This document shows, piece after piece, positions 15,718 through 22,968 of a stretch of DNA of 34,504 nucleotides (positions within the stretch are counted from its first letter, which is position 1; each line of letters starts with the position of its first letter). Source of the stretch: Saprospiraceae bacterium (GTDB lineage Bacteria > Bacteroidota > Bacteroidia > Chitinophagales > Saprospiraceae). The stretch is taken from positions 1 through 34,504 of the forward strand of contig JAHQWA010000415.1 in assembly GCA_019634045.1 (NCBI GenBank), in the 5' to 3' direction. A model generated the notes under the pieces. It ran no database searches and had not been told where the DNA came from. It saw nothing but the letters and a program-made list of their open reading frames with translations. The translations under genes and the position numbers were made by a program.

Positions 15718-16694
15718 TTAGTGTATTTTTTAGCCTTTTGCATGGTTTCTTCTAGGCTTGTTTTAAACTCCTCTTCCATTCGATCCACCAGTTGTGCAAC
15801 AGTGGGAATATCATCAATGACGCCACAACCATGTCCAGCTGACCAGGTATCTACCCAAGTTTTGGTGCCCTCCTTAGGTGGCTTGAGTTTTTCGCCATAA
15901 TTCACCTTGCCAGGCGCTCCTAAAGCTGACAAATCGTAGCCAGCCGCCACCAGACTCGGTCTTAGAAAATTCGCAGGCACTCCCGTCACTGAAGGCGTAT
16001 AGATGATTTGCGAAGAATCCGCCTCTACGATCATATCCTGATAAGCCTGTGGAGCCATGCTTTCTTGCACATTAATGAAACGCGTACCCATATAGGCATA
16101 ATCGGCCCCCATCTGCATGGCTGCTGCAATATCCTTTCCCGTACTTAAAGCACCACCAAGGATAATCACCTTATCAAAAAAGGCTCGAATTTCACCTACT
16201 AAAGCAAAAGGATTGGTAGCTCCTGAGTGCCCGCCCGCTCCGCTGCATACCGCAATGATTCCATCCACTCCAGCATTGGCTGCTTTACGAGCATGATATG
16301 GCGTGGTCACGTCGTGGAAAACTAGCCCACCATAGCCATGTACTGCCTCAACGACTTCGGTAGCAGCCCCTAAGGAAGTGATAATGATCGGCACTTTATG
16401 CTTAACGCAAACCGCTAAGTCCGCTTTCCAACGCGGATTGGTTCGGTGCACCACTAGATTCACCGCGTATGGCGCTGCCGGTCGGCTATTTTCAGCATTG
16501 TATTTGTCTAAGCCCTCCTCGATTTGCACTAGCCATTCCTCAAATCCCTCCGTAGTCCGTCGATTCACCGAGGGAAAGCTACCGACGATATTATTTTGAC
16601 AGCAGCTGAGTACCAGTTCGGGTCCAGAAACCAAGAACATCGGGCTGGCGATCAAAGGAATTCGAAGATGTTGATCCAAAGTTGAAATATCCAT
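15714..16694 (-). CDS. nitronate monooxygenase-family FMN protein
   Basis: A TIM-barrel flavoprotein of 326 residues. It begins with RIPLIASPMFLVSGPELVLS, a typical NMO/2-nitropropane dioxygenase opening. It carries the FMN phosphate-binding region (VIILGGALSTGKDIAAAMQMGADYAYMGTRF) and the CSGAGGHSG loop, whose His is the usual candidate catalytic base. The C-terminus ends in a helical stretch (QLVDRMEEEFKTSLEE) after SAGHGCGVIDD. Members of this family in lipid operons have been annotated both as nitronate monooxygenases and as enoyl-reductase-like proteins. The operon context favours an acyl-CoA or redox detoxification role here. The stop overlaps the next gene by 4 bases. Confidence 0.85.
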   Translation of the reverse strand: MDISTLDQHLRIPLIASPMFLVSGPELVLSCCQNNIVGSFPSVNRRTTEGFEEWLVQIEEGLDKYNAENSRPAAPYAVNLVVHRTNPRWKADLAVCVKHKVPIIITSLGAATEVVEAVHGYGGLVFHDVTTPYHARKAANAGVDGIIAVCSGAGGHSGATNPFALVGEIRAFFDKVIILGGALSTGKDIAAAMQMGADYAYMGTRFINVQESMAPQAYQDMIVEADSSQIIYTPSVTGVPANFLRPSLVAAGYDLSALGAPGKVNYGEKLKPPKEGTKTWVDTWSAGHGCGVIDDIPTVAQLVDRMEEEFKTSLEETMQKAKKYTN

Positions 16695-16724
16695 GCTTAA
16701 GCCGTTTCAATTTATCGAATATGG

Positions 16725-16844
16725 TTCTTCGACAAATCTCGTGTTTCGAGACACTCAAAAATGAAATGCAACGCTTTACTGACAGTAATCGTCAGTGGCG
16801 CTTTTTATCTCATTTTATGACTGTCCACGAGATTTGTCTAAGAA
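16725..16844. repeat. 120-base imperfect palindrome between the flavoprotein and BKACE genes
   Basis: The outer arms TTCTTCGACAAATCTCGTG (16725-16743) and CACGAGATTTGTCTAAGAA (16826-16844) pair at 18 of 19 positions. Inside, TCAAAAATGAAAT on the left is related to the complement of ATCTCATTTTATGA on the right. The centre is a perfect hairpin, ACTGAC-AGTAATC-GTCAGT (16778-16796). The right arm contains the stop codon of the BKACE gene (16838-16840, complement). The structure resembles a REP/MITE-like element or a processed transcript hairpin rather than a simple terminator, since no T-run follows. Only one copy lies in the window. Confidence 0.75.
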
Positions 16845-17692
16845 GGTGGAATATTGAGCATTTCTCGTGTCTCTTCAATAGATGCTATTGGTCTTCCCAT
16901 CATACCCGCCAATTTCGCTCCCCATTCTACACACTCGCCATTAGATTTGGCCATCTCCCCATTGGGTAGGTAAAAATTATCTTCTAAGCCGACCCGGAAA
17001 TTACCGCCCATCGTACAAGCTACGGCAGCCATTTGCCATTGTTTACGACTAATGGCAATCACCTGCCAAAAAGCCCCCTCCGGCACCTGCTTGATTTGAT
17101 GAATCAAGTTTTCTGTGGTAGCTGGAATGCCGCCTAATACACCCATCACCAGACTGTAACAGGCATTGTCAGGAATCTGCCCCATATCCCGGAGCGGCAC
17201 GGCATTGCGAATGTGGCCAGTATCAAAGCATTCCATCTCCGGAGTGGTACCGGCCTCATTCATGATCTTCACGCAATATTGCATGGTATCAAAAGAGTTC
17301 TCAAATACGGCGTTCCAATAAAATTGCTTTGCCTTCTTGGAATAGATGGCATAATTCATGGACCCCATATTAAATGCCGCCATATCGGGCTTCAAGGCCT
17401 TTACATGACGCATCCGGTCTTCTTTCGACACCCCAATCGCTCCCGTAGAATAGTTAATAATAACATGGGGACAACGCTTGCGCACCTCCTCATGAATTTG
17501 CTCAAATACCTCTAAACGCCAACTCGGCATCCCATCCTCTTCTCGCGCATGGATATGGACAATACTTGCTCCTGCGTCCACCGCACGCTTTGCCTCTTCG
17601 CCCAACTCCACCGGGGTGTAAGGGATATAAGGGCAGTGGGAACGGCTGGTGGCAGCACCCGTCAAAGCAGCAGATAAGATTAGTTTTTTCAT
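16838..17692 (-). CDS. beta-keto acid cleavage enzyme (BKACE, DUF849; Kce-like)
   Basis: A 284-residue Zn-dependent TIM barrel. BKACEs exchange the acyl part of a beta-keto acid with acetyl-CoA to give acetoacetate and a new acyl-CoA. The hallmarks are all present: AALTGAATSRSHCPYIPYTP at the N-terminus, VHIHAR with metal ligands His46 and His48, and GLEDN with Glu237. NYSTGAIG and VMGVLGGIPATTENL are also typical. The last residues and stop lie in the right arm of a 120-base palindrome. In a cluster that has a carboxylase and a crotonase but no visible HMG-CoA lyase, this enzyme may provide C-C bond cleavage. The actual keto acid is not known. Confidence 0.93.
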   Translation of the reverse strand: MKKLILSAALTGAATSRSHCPYIPYTPVELGEEAKRAVDAGASIVHIHAREEDGMPSWRLEVFEQIHEEVRKRCPHVIINYSTGAIGVSKEDRMRHVKALKPDMAAFNMGSMNYAIYSKKAKQFYWNAVFENSFDTMQYCVKIMNEAGTTPEMECFDTGHIRNAVPLRDMGQIPDNACYSLVMGVLGGIPATTENLIHQIKQVPEGAFWQVIAISRKQWQMAAVACTMGGNFRVGLEDNFYLPNGEMAKSNGECVEWGAKLAGMMGRPIASIEETREMLNIPPS

Positions 17693-17721
17693 ATGTTATG
17701 TGCCTTTTCTTTTTGCGTTTT

Positions 17722-17769
17722 AGAGGAAGAAGTCAGAGGACAGATAGAGATGTCTATAATCTGACCTCT
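17722..17769. repeat. inverted pair of the degenerate AGAGGACAGAT-type repeat (locus A)
   Basis: AGAGGACAGAT (17735-17745) and ATCTGACCTCT (17759-17769) are inverted copies matching at 10 of 11 positions, 13 bases apart. The stretch GGAAGAAGTCAGAGGACAGA at 17725-17744 is the exact reverse complement of 21313-21332 in locus D. The repeat lies between the BKACE and crotonase genes and codes for nothing. It looks like a short, gene-less derivative of the repeat unit that flanks the four-helix-bundle gene. Confidence 0.7.
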
Positions 17770-17778
17770 AGTCGCCTC

Positions 17779-18597
17779 CTACTCCCCCACCCAATTCGGC
17801 TTTCGCTTCTCCCGAAACGCCTTCAAGCCCTCTTGTCCATCCTTCGTCATAATCGTTTTTTGTAGCATATCGTAAAGGTATTTGTGCTCCGCCGCTGAGG
17901 GTCGAATATGGTCGTAGGCTTGCAAGCCCAACCGAATTGCCGAAGGGCTATTTTGCTTTAGTTCATCGACTACTTGATCAATCGCCTCATCTATTTCTTC
18001 AGGGGTACAAACCTGAGACACTAGGCCATATCGCTCCGCCTCCTGCACGGGCAAGTTGTATCCCCTTATACACCAGTCTACCACTTTCCTCGGCGGCATC
18101 ACCTTGAGTAGGGCAGCCATGACTTGGAATGGGTACAAACCTCTTTTCACCTCCGGCAGACCGAATTTAACCGTGTCTTGCGCCAATACAATATTACAGC
18201 CGGCTAGGAAAAAGAAACCGCCAGCGTACACATCTCCAGTTACCTTCGCAATCGTAGGTTTTCCCACCTTATTAAAAAGTTCACCAATCAGCACCTCTCC
18301 TTCTGGGATTGGGATGGTAGAATCATTTTCTTCGATCAATCCCATCATCGCTTTGAGGTCCGCACCCGCACAAAACACATTGCCTTTAGCTTGCATGACC
18401 ACCATCCAAACTGACTTTTCACCATGAGCATAGTTCAACGCATAGGCGATTTCATTCACCATTTGTGGGTGTAGCGCATTTTTCTTCTCCGCTCTGTCCA
18501 ACGTGAGATAGAAGACATGGTCAGCTAGGACACAATGGACAAAGGCAAACTTTTGCTGGTCAAAATCGGCAAGCTGGGTCTCTGTATATAAGTTCAT
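17779..18597 (-). CDS. enoyl-CoA hydratase/isomerase (crotonase) family protein
   Basis: The 272-residue protein has the crotonase oxyanion motif FCAGADLKAM (75-84) and the second catalytic Glu in FGLPEVKRGLYP (Glu149). The first catalytic Glu of true hydratases (in GGCELAM) is replaced: the segment reads AGGFFFLAGC, with Phe129 at that position. The C-terminal helix KDGQEGLKAFREKRKPNW is typical of the methylglutaconyl/isohexenylglutaconyl-CoA hydratase-like group. The start is 9 bases downstream of the biotin carboxylase gene, which supports a joint pathway (carboxylate, then hydrate). With one Glu missing, isomerase or another crotonase reaction is also possible. Confidence 0.88.
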   Translation of the reverse strand: MNLYTETQLADFDQQKFAFVHCVLADHVFYLTLDRAEKKNALHPQMVNEIAYALNYAHGEKSVWMVVMQAKGNVFCAGADLKAMMGLIEENDSTIPIPEGEVLIGELFNKVGKPTIAKVTGDVYAGGFFFLAGCNIVLAQDTVKFGLPEVKRGLYPFQVMAALLKVMPPRKVVDWCIRGYNLPVQEAERYGLVSQVCTPEEIDEAIDQVVDELKQNSPSAIRLGLQAYDHIRPSAAEHKYLYDMLQKTIMTKDGQEGLKAFREKRKPNWVGE

Positions 18598-18606
18598 TTA
18601 TTTGAA

Positions 18607-20613
18607 TTAGTCGTTATTCAATTGCAACAGCAGGAATCCTGCTGGCACATTGCCTCCTTCTTCCGCATATATTTCAGCTACGACACCATCTTCGGTCGCC
18701 GTTAAGGTGTTTTCCATTTTCATGGAAGACAAGACGATCAGATCTTGCCCAGCGATAACCTGCTGGCCGGACTCGACCAATATCTTGACCACTTGTGAAG
18801 GCATGGGGGCCACATACCCACCACTTTCCGCTTCAGACTCTTGCGTGGGAAAACGATCCAGTTCCTCCAAGACAAGACTACCCAATGATTCCTGTTGCAG
18901 GAAGAACTGCGCCCCCTCTTTTACCCAGTAAACTCGATATTGTACGCCGTTAACCTCCAAACGAATATGGCCGTCGGCCATCTCCACGAGCTGTACTTGA
19001 TAAGAATGGGTTTCCACTTCAAATTCAAAATTGGACGCTTGCTTCCGATACCGCAGTTGAATTTCCTTTTCCCCCACAACATAGCTGACCTTTTGTGATT
19101 CATAGAAACTATTCCTCCATCCCGAAGGAAGACCGCTAAGCAGTGTTCGCCGCCCCTCTCTCTCTTTCCATTGGATTAGGGTAGCGGCAATCGCCCCAAC
19201 ATCTTGCGCCTGATCTTCCACCCCAGTCAGTGCTTCCAAATTCATTTTCTCAGCAATAAAATGAGTATTGTATTTACCCACCAAGAAATCAGGGTGTTGC
19301 AACAATTTCAGGAGGAAATCTTGATTCGTCTTTACACCCAAACATTGCAAACTTCGCAACACATAGGTTAGTTTTCGATGGGCTGCCGCTCGATCTTCGT
19401 CCCAGACGATCAATTTGGCGATCATGGGATCGTAAAAGATAGAGATCTCCGAACCAGATTGTACCGCCGTCTCCACTCTCAAGCCTTCCACTTCCGGCCA
19501 AGCAAATCGGTGTATCTTTCCCGTAACGGGCAAGAAGTTATTGCTGGCATCTTCGGCGTACAGGCGCGCCTCAATGGCATAGCCACGTCCCATGACCGCT
19601 GCTTGCTGCAGTGACAAAGCCTTACCCATCGCAGATTCAAATTGCATTTGCACTAGGTCCAAGCCGGTAATTTCTTCCGTAACCGGATGCTCTACTTGCA
19701 ATCGAGTATTCACTTCCAAAAAGTAGAAATCCCCGCTTTGATCGTCATAGATAAACTCTACGGTCCCGGCATTATCATATTGTAAAGCTCTAGCGGCATT
19801 GACCGCTGCCGCTCCCATTTGCTGCCTTAGCTCCGCACTCATAACCGGTGACGGGCTTTCCTCAATCACCTTCTGATATCTTCTTTGAATGGAACACTCT
19901 CGTTCCAGTACATGAATCGCATTACCATACTGATCGCCAAATATCTGAAATTCCAGGTGACGACCTGACTCTATATATTTCTCTATGATCAAGCGATCGT
20001 CTCCAAAAGCATTCCGCGCTTCCCGCTTTGCTGCCTCAATAGCAGCCTCCAAGTCTTCCGGCTCTTGGACAATCCGCATCCCTTTTCCCCCTCCCCCTGC
20101 TGTGGCCTTCAATAGCAAAGGAAAACCAACTTCCTTCGCCGCAGCCAGTAACTTCTCTCTACTTTGATCTTCGCCCTGGTACCCTGGCACCACGGGCACG
20201 CCATGCGCCTCCATGATTGCCTTGGCTTCTGCCTTCGATCCCATCGCCTCAATCGCCTTGGGATTGGGGCCAATAAAAATCATCCCTTCCTCCGCACAAC
20301 GCTTCGCAAATCCAGCATTCTCTGACAAAAAACCATAACCTGGATGAATAGCATCCGCTCCCAGCTGTTTAGCCACCTGGATGATCTTATCTTGATCCAA
20401 ATAAGAGGCCGATGGCTGGCTCTCTCCGATAAATACCGCCATATCTGCCTCTCCCACAAAAGGGGCCGATCGGTCCGCCTCGGAAAAGACCGCAATGCTC
20501 TTGATTCCCATCTTTCGGCAAGTTCGGAAGATGCGGGAGGCGATCTCGCCGCGGTTGGCCACCAAGACAGATTTCAGAAGACAGATTTCAGAGGACAGAT
20601 TTTCTATAGACAT
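18607..20613 (-). CDS. acyl-CoA carboxylase alpha subunit: biotin carboxylase plus biotin carrier domain
   Basis: An ATP-dependent biotin carboxylase of 668 residues. VLVANRGEIASRIFRTCRK opens the BC domain. The ATP-grasp glycine loop is GGGGKGMRIV, and LEVNTRLQVEHPVTEEITG marks the active site. The BT-like linker is followed by a C-terminal BCCP domain with the biotinyl lysine in SSMKMENTL (Lys632). Length and layout match methylcrotonyl-, geranyl- or propionyl-CoA carboxylase alpha chains. I prefer ATG 20613; a TTG at 20631 is also in frame. About 13 N-terminal residues before KSVLVANRGE come from a degenerate DNA repeat (20567-20604), so the ancestral start was probably lost or moved. The partner is the carboxyltransferase encoded at 21352. 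Confidence 0.93.
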   Translation of the reverse strand: MSIENLSSEICLLKSVLVANRGEIASRIFRTCRKMGIKSIAVFSEADRSAPFVGEADMAVFIGESQPSASYLDQDKIIQVAKQLGADAIHPGYGFLSENAGFAKRCAEEGMIFIGPNPKAIEAMGSKAEAKAIMEAHGVPVVPGYQGEDQSREKLLAAAKEVGFPLLLKATAGGGGKGMRIVQEPEDLEAAIEAAKREARNAFGDDRLIIEKYIESGRHLEFQIFGDQYGNAIHVLERECSIQRRYQKVIEESPSPVMSAELRQQMGAAAVNAARALQYDNAGTVEFIYDDQSGDFYFLEVNTRLQVEHPVTEEITGLDLVQMQFESAMGKALSLQQAAVMGRGYAIEARLYAEDASNNFLPVTGKIHRFAWPEVEGLRVETAVQSGSEISIFYDPMIAKLIVWDEDRAAAHRKLTYVLRSLQCLGVKTNQDFLLKLLQHPDFLVGKYNTHFIAEKMNLEALTGVEDQAQDVGAIAATLIQWKEREGRRTLLSGLPSGWRNSFYESQKVSYVVGEKEIQLRYRKQASNFEFEVETHSYQVQLVEMADGHIRLEVNGVQYRVYWVKEGAQFFLQQESLGSLVLEELDRFPTQESEAESGGYVAPMPSQVVKILVESGQQVIAGQDLIVLSSMKMENTLTATEDGVVAEIYAEEGGNVPAGFLLLQLNND
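20567..20604. repeat. tandem repeat of a 14-base unit (locus B), inside the biotin carboxylase start region
   Basis: On the plus strand ACAGATTTCAGAAG (20567-20580) is followed directly by ACAGATTTCAGAGG (20581-20594) and a partial copy ACAGATTTTC (20595-20604). Copies two and three match locus C (20703-20726) with one difference in 24 bases. The repeat is translated as residues of the biotin carboxylase N-terminus. Confidence 0.85.
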
Positions 20614-20702
20614 TCTTTGCACTGTTTGCAATTGATTTATTTTAAATCAACAAGCTTGTTGGTATCACTATCAAAAAAGACTTGCTAGGCCATATTCCCA
20701 GC

Positions 20703-20726
20703 ACAGATTTCAGAGGGCAGATTTTC
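20703..20726. repeat. degenerate repeat (locus C) directly after the four-helix-bundle gene
   Basis: ACAGATTTCAGAGG (20703-20716) followed by GCAGATTTTC (20717-20726). It abuts the stop codon of the four-helix-bundle gene (20728-20730). It has the same plus-strand orientation as locus B and is opposite to locus D on the other side of that gene. Confidence 0.85.
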
Positions 20727-20727
20727 C

Positions 20728-21087
20728 TTAAGCATTCCTCAAACTATTCGTGAAACCGAAAATCATTTTTCTAATTTCTTCGATTTCATTGACCAAGGAA
20801 TCGGATTTTTCTGGGCTTAAGAACTCCAGATCTTCCCCAAGTAATATTTGCGTTTCTAGCTCACATAGGGAACCATTTGCAATGTGACAAAATTGAAGTA
20901 GTTCCTTATTACCTTTGCGCCCACAGCCTTCAGCAATATTCGATGGGACAGATACGCTAGCCCTTCGCAATTGGTTTGTCAACCCGAATTTTTCTTCTGG
21001 AGGAAAATCAGCTGTAGCTATATAAACCTTCTTAACTAATTTCCTCGAACGTTTCCAAATAGAGAGATTTCGAAAATTGTGATTCAT
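20728..21087 (-). CDS. four-helix-bundle protein (S23 / 23S rRNA intervening-sequence, Avd-like family)
   Basis: A small basic helical protein of 119 residues with the family hallmarks: FRNLSIWKRSRKLVKKVYIATADFP, FGLTNQLRRASVSVPSNIAEGCGRKG, then GSLCELETQILL and a C-terminal helix ending FGFTNSLRNA. Relatives occur in 23S rRNA intervening sequences and, as Avd, in diversity-generating retroelements, where the fold binds RNA/reverse transcriptase. Most Bacteroidota copies are stand-alone and of unknown function. Here the gene splits the two carboxylase subunit genes and is flanked on both sides by inverted arrays of the same degenerate repeat. That looks like an insertion. No reverse transcriptase or rRNA is nearby. 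Confidence 0.92.
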   Translation of the reverse strand: MNHNFRNLSIWKRSRKLVKKVYIATADFPPEEKFGLTNQLRRASVSVPSNIAEGCGRKGNKELLQFCHIANGSLCELETQILLGEDLEFLSPEKSDSLVNEIEEIRKMIFGFTNSLRNA

Positions 21088-21233
21088 TTTATTTCGCGTT
21101 TTTAATTTAGGACGTCTACCATAGGGCCAATTCCATAATTTTCTTCATTTTCTTACCAGATTTAATGAAAAATCTAGGAAATCAATTGCAGCTCCATTCA
21201 CTGTACCCTAGGTTCTTTTATTGTCATCTCAAA

Positions 21234-21338
21234 CCTGTCAGATCAGCCCCTTTCTTCTGACATCTGGCCTCTCACTTCTGACCTGTCTTACACTGACCTC
21301 TGACTTCTGTCCTCTGTCCTCTGACTTCTTCCCTCTAT
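21234..21338. repeat. degenerate CTGACCTCTG-type repeat array (locus D) upstream of the four-helix-bundle gene
   Basis: About 105 bases made of short variants of CTGACNTCTG / CTGTCCTCTG. The densest part is 21293-21329, where CTGACCTCTGACTTCTG leads into two CTGTCCT steps and CTGACTTCT. It is the reverse complement type of loci B and C and shares an exact 20-mer with locus A. It lies between the carboxyltransferase stop (21352) and the four-helix-bundle start (21087). The remaining part of that gap (21088-21233) is AT-rich and holds nothing I can identify. Confidence 0.85.
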
Positions 21339-21351
21339 CCCCACCTCACGT

Positions 21352-22953
21352 CTACATCCTCCACACCCCAAACCCATCACTCCCCCTAAACGGCTGATTA
21401 TACAGCACCGCCAGAGAGAAACCGAGATAGTTCCGCGTTTGGCGGGGATCAAGGAGGCCATCGTCCCAGAGTTCCGAGCTGGAGTGCCAGGCCGAGGCTT
21501 TGGATTCAGCCTCCGCGATGAGCATGGCTTTGAGCATGGCCGCTTGCTCCTCGTCGTAAGGTTGGCCGAGCGACTTGGCAGAAGCGCGCTGGATGATTTC
21601 CATCACGCCGGCTAGTTGCTCCGACCCCATCACCCCGATTTTGGAATTGGGATAGGCGAACAGGAAACGAGGATCAAAGGACCGGCCGTTCATTCCATAG
21701 TTGCCGGCGCCGTAGGAGGAGCCGATCATTAGGGTAATCGAGGGAACCTCGCTGTTGGAAACAGCATTAATTAATTTGGCACCGTTCTTTATGATACCAC
21801 CTTCCTCGTACGCCTTTCCGACCATATAGCCAGTCGTATTTTGTAAGAAGAGCAGTGGAATATTATTCTTGTTAGAGAGCTGGATAAAATGCGCACCTTT
21901 ATTGGCAGATTCTGAAAAGATCACGCCATTGTTAGCGAGTATACCGACGGGATAACCGTGAATTTTGGCCCAGCCACAGACCATTGTACGCCCATATTCA
22001 GGCTTGAATTCGGAAAATCGTGAACCATCCACCACCCGCATGATCAACTCTCGGGCATCCAATGGAATCTTGGGATCCGCCGGCACGACCCCTAGAATCT
22101 CCTCCGAATCAAAAAGTGGGGCTTCGATCGGTCCTTCCGGAACGTATTGTGGTGAATCGACCCTAACCACTTCCATGAGCTCTCGAGCAAGTCGGATGGC
22201 GTCGTATTCATCTTCGGCCAAGTAGTCGGAAACCCCCGAAACGCGGCTATGCATCTCTGCGCCTCCCAATTCCTCGTCGGTCGACTCCTCATTCGTGGCC
22301 ATCTTGACCAATGGTGGGCCAGCCAGGAAAACCTTAGCTGCGTTCTTTTGGAAGATGGCGAAATCGGACATGCCAGGGACATAGGCTCCTCCGGCTGTGG
22401 CATTACCAAACACTACCGAGATAGTAGGAATACCCATTTTGGAACGGCGGGTGATCTCTCGAAAACTCTCGCCTCCATAGTTAAAAATCTTGGCTTGATC
22501 GGGAAGGTTTGCGCCGCCACTTTCTACGAGATTGATGGAAGGGAGTCTATTTTCTCGCGTAATCTGTCCAACTCGTAAGCTCTTGAAGGTGGTCGCGTAA
22601 TCTACTGACCCCCCTTTTCTGGTGCCGACATTAGAATTGATGACACATAGTTTCCCAGCCACTAGCCCAATCCCCGTTACATTGGTGCCGCCAGCACCAA
22701 ATCCCCCTTTTGTATTCATACCAGCTAGCGGTAACAATTCGAGGAAGGGACTATCTCGATCGAGTACCAGCTCTAAGCGTTCTCTCGCCAAGAGTTTCCC
22801 TCTTTTGCGCGCTCTATTGATATGCTTGTCTTTCCCCTGAAACCGGCTTTCTTCCAGATGCTTCTCCAGTTTTTCTACCAACTTGAGCATTTCTGCCTTA
22901 TTGGCTAAAAATTGCTGGCTACGGGTATTGATTTTTGATTGTAAGGGCCTCAT
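21352..22953 (-). CDS. acyl-CoA carboxylase beta subunit (carboxyltransferase; methylcrotonyl/geranyl-CoA type)
   Basis: The 533-residue protein transfers CO2 from carboxybiotin to an acyl-CoA. It has both crotonase-like halves: ARERLELVLDRDSPFLEL at the start, GNATAGGAYVPGMSDF and ESTDEELGGAEMHSRVSGVSDYLAEDE in the N-half. In the C-half, FLQNTTGYMVGKAYEEGGIIKNGAKLINAV and GSSYGAGNYGMNGRSFDPRF are present. The FNYGGESFREITRRSKMGIPTISVV stretch and the missing AcdB/PccB signatures favour the MCC/GCC branch over propionyl-CoA carboxylase. It is the first enzyme gene after the TetR gene (15-base gap). The alpha subunit gene is separated from it by the inserted four-helix-bundle unit. Confidence 0.93.
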   Translation of the reverse strand: MRPLQSKINTRSQQFLANKAEMLKLVEKLEKHLEESRFQGKDKHINRARKRGKLLARERLELVLDRDSPFLELLPLAGMNTKGGFGAGGTNVTGIGLVAGKLCVINSNVGTRKGGSVDYATTFKSLRVGQITRENRLPSINLVESGGANLPDQAKIFNYGGESFREITRRSKMGIPTISVVFGNATAGGAYVPGMSDFAIFQKNAAKVFLAGPPLVKMATNEESTDEELGGAEMHSRVSGVSDYLAEDEYDAIRLARELMEVVRVDSPQYVPEGPIEAPLFDSEEILGVVPADPKIPLDARELIMRVVDGSRFSEFKPEYGRTMVCGWAKIHGYPVGILANNGVIFSESANKGAHFIQLSNKNNIPLLFLQNTTGYMVGKAYEEGGIIKNGAKLINAVSNSEVPSITLMIGSSYGAGNYGMNGRSFDPRFLFAYPNSKIGVMGSEQLAGVMEIIQRASAKSLGQPYDEEQAAMLKAMLIAEAESKASAWHSSSELWDDGLLDPRQTRNYLGFSLAVLYNQPFRGSDGFGVWRM

Positions 22954-22968
22954 GTAAATATAGTATTG

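Noticed and set aside
20614-20631. TTG 20631 as the biotin carboxylase start
   Set aside because: It would add six more non-conserved residues; ATG 20613 is closer to the conserved core, although both precede repeat-derived sequence.
20728-21087. Four-helix-bundle gene as part of a diversity-generating retroelement or an rRNA intervening sequence
   Set aside because: No reverse transcriptase, template/variable repeat or rRNA sequence is found in the window.
17722-21338. The degenerate repeats as a CRISPR array
   Set aside because: Units are 10-14 bases, variable, contiguous or scattered, without unique spacers, and no cas genes are nearby.
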